DNA of 64,000 nucleotides from Nocardia amamiensis NBRC 102102 (GTDB lineage Bacteria; Actinomycetota; Actinomycetes; Mycobacteriales; Mycobacteriaceae): NCBI RefSeq assembly GCF_001612745.1, contig NZ_BDBA01000063.1, forward strand, positions 1-64,000, read 5' to 3'. The translations under genes were made by a program, and so were the position numbers. Position 1 is the first letter of the stretch. Each line of letters opens with the position of its first letter. A model generated the notes under the pieces. The model worked only from the letters and a program-made list of their open reading frames with translations, searched no databases and was not told where the DNA came from. Below are positions 63,722 through 64,000 of this stretch, in pieces.

Positions 63722-64000
63722 ATGAAACTCAGCAAGGGCGCGAACGCAGCAGTACCGACATCGCTTCTAGCCGTGGTCGTTTCATGGCGATCGGAGCATG
63801 CGGTGGACGCGCACGCCTTGCTGCTGGACGCCTCCGGCGCGGTTCGCTCGGACCGGGACCTGGTGTTCTACAACGCACCCCGGCATATCTCCCAGGCGGT
63901 CACGCTGGATCAGGAACCCGCCCCGCGGACCGCGCGGCTGAGCGTCTCGCTGCCGCGCACCGAAGCCGATGTCGATCGCATCGTCGTCGCCGGCTCGCTG
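63722..64000 (+). CDS. TerD-family (tellurium resistance/stress) protein, 5' part
   Basis: The first 93 codons are present before the right edge. The sequence MKLSKGANAAVPTSLLAVVV, HALLLDASGAVRSDRDLVFY and the NAPRH turn are typical of the TerD/CABP fold, a calcium-binding domain of Ter-type stress systems. The partner genes are not visible. The ATG at 63722 fits the family N-terminus. Confidence 0.85.
   Translation, partial: MKLSKGANAAVPTSLLAVVVSWRSEHAVDAHALLLDASGAVRSDRDLVFYNAPRHISQAVTLDQEPAPRTARLSVSLPRTEADVDRIVVAGSL

Noticed and set aside
1..64000. CRISPR arrays, rRNA genes, riboswitches, complete insertion sequences
   Set aside because: No regularly spaced short repeats, rRNA signatures, cobalamin or other riboswitch cores, or intact transposase with terminal repeats were seen; the only mobile-element trace is the IS110 fragment.

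Overview
The window is high-GC actinobacterial DNA. A mycolate-type FAS-II cluster, a mycothiol-type DinB protein, AhpE and a KstR-like operator pattern point to a mycolate-producing Corynebacteriales genome. Nocardia is the best guess, because there is one Kas enzyme rather than KasA plus KasB and because Nocardia-style XRE/TPR regulator cassettes are present. This assignment is inference from gene content; no database was searched.

Left part (1-22.5 kb), mostly conserved. It opens with the 5' part of cobD, then an ECF41-type sigma factor, alanine dehydrogenase (its 3' end tandemly duplicated), an UlaG-like metallo-hydrolase, a GlxA-type regulator coupled to a gamma-carbonic anhydrase, a PAS protein, a divergent SDR/TetR pair, a solitary adenine methyltransferase, a nitroreductase and an HxlR regulator. 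The centrepiece is the minus-strand block aceE-mabR-fabD-acpM-kasA-accD6, which runs from pyruvate dehydrogenase E1 to meromycolate elongation. A sequence matching the remembered MabR box lies ahead of fabD, and hairpins divide the cluster. Divergent from aceE are a lipoprotein, a DUF3052 protein, ahpE and tRNA-Val(TAC). This is the M. tuberculosis Rv2238c-Rv2247 neighbourhood in mirror image.

Middle part (22.5-48 kb), accessory. Immediately after the tRNA the gene density falls and fragments accumulate: a frameshifted nuclease-like remnant, a secreted cysteine protein with a coupled partner, a frameshifted VapB-type antitoxin, and a 2202-residue membrane-anchored Rhs/YD-repeat protein with two PA14 domains and a unique C-terminal tip. 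Downstream of the Rhs gene is a mosaic made of a relic of the candidate immunity gene's 5' end, a strong hairpin, a Sel1-like fragment, an IS110 fragment and then the intact candidate immunity gene. A LexA-type box precedes a small ORF. A TetR-controlled molybdopterin oxidoreductase plus ferredoxin/FprB-type reductase forms a compact redox unit. Two paralogous cassettes (XRE regulator, resolvase-like small protein, tiny membrane protein, the last two translationally coupled) occur at 24.1-25.9 kb and 43.5-45.6 kb. A third XRE regulator is frameshifted, and a VapBC pair is intact.

Right part (48-64 kb). It holds a membrane Ser/Thr kinase with a DFN motif and a planctomycete-like N-terminus, a flavin monooxygenase with a LuxR/TPR regulator, a DUF3145 protein, two divergent beta-lactamase-fold hydrolases, a small XRE/membrane-protein operon with a palindrome over its start codon, a DUF1801 protein, an NDMA-dependent alcohol dehydrogenase behind a pair of KstR-like sites, a DinB protein, a phosphotransferase, a fused aminodeoxychorismate synthase and the start of a TerD-family gene.
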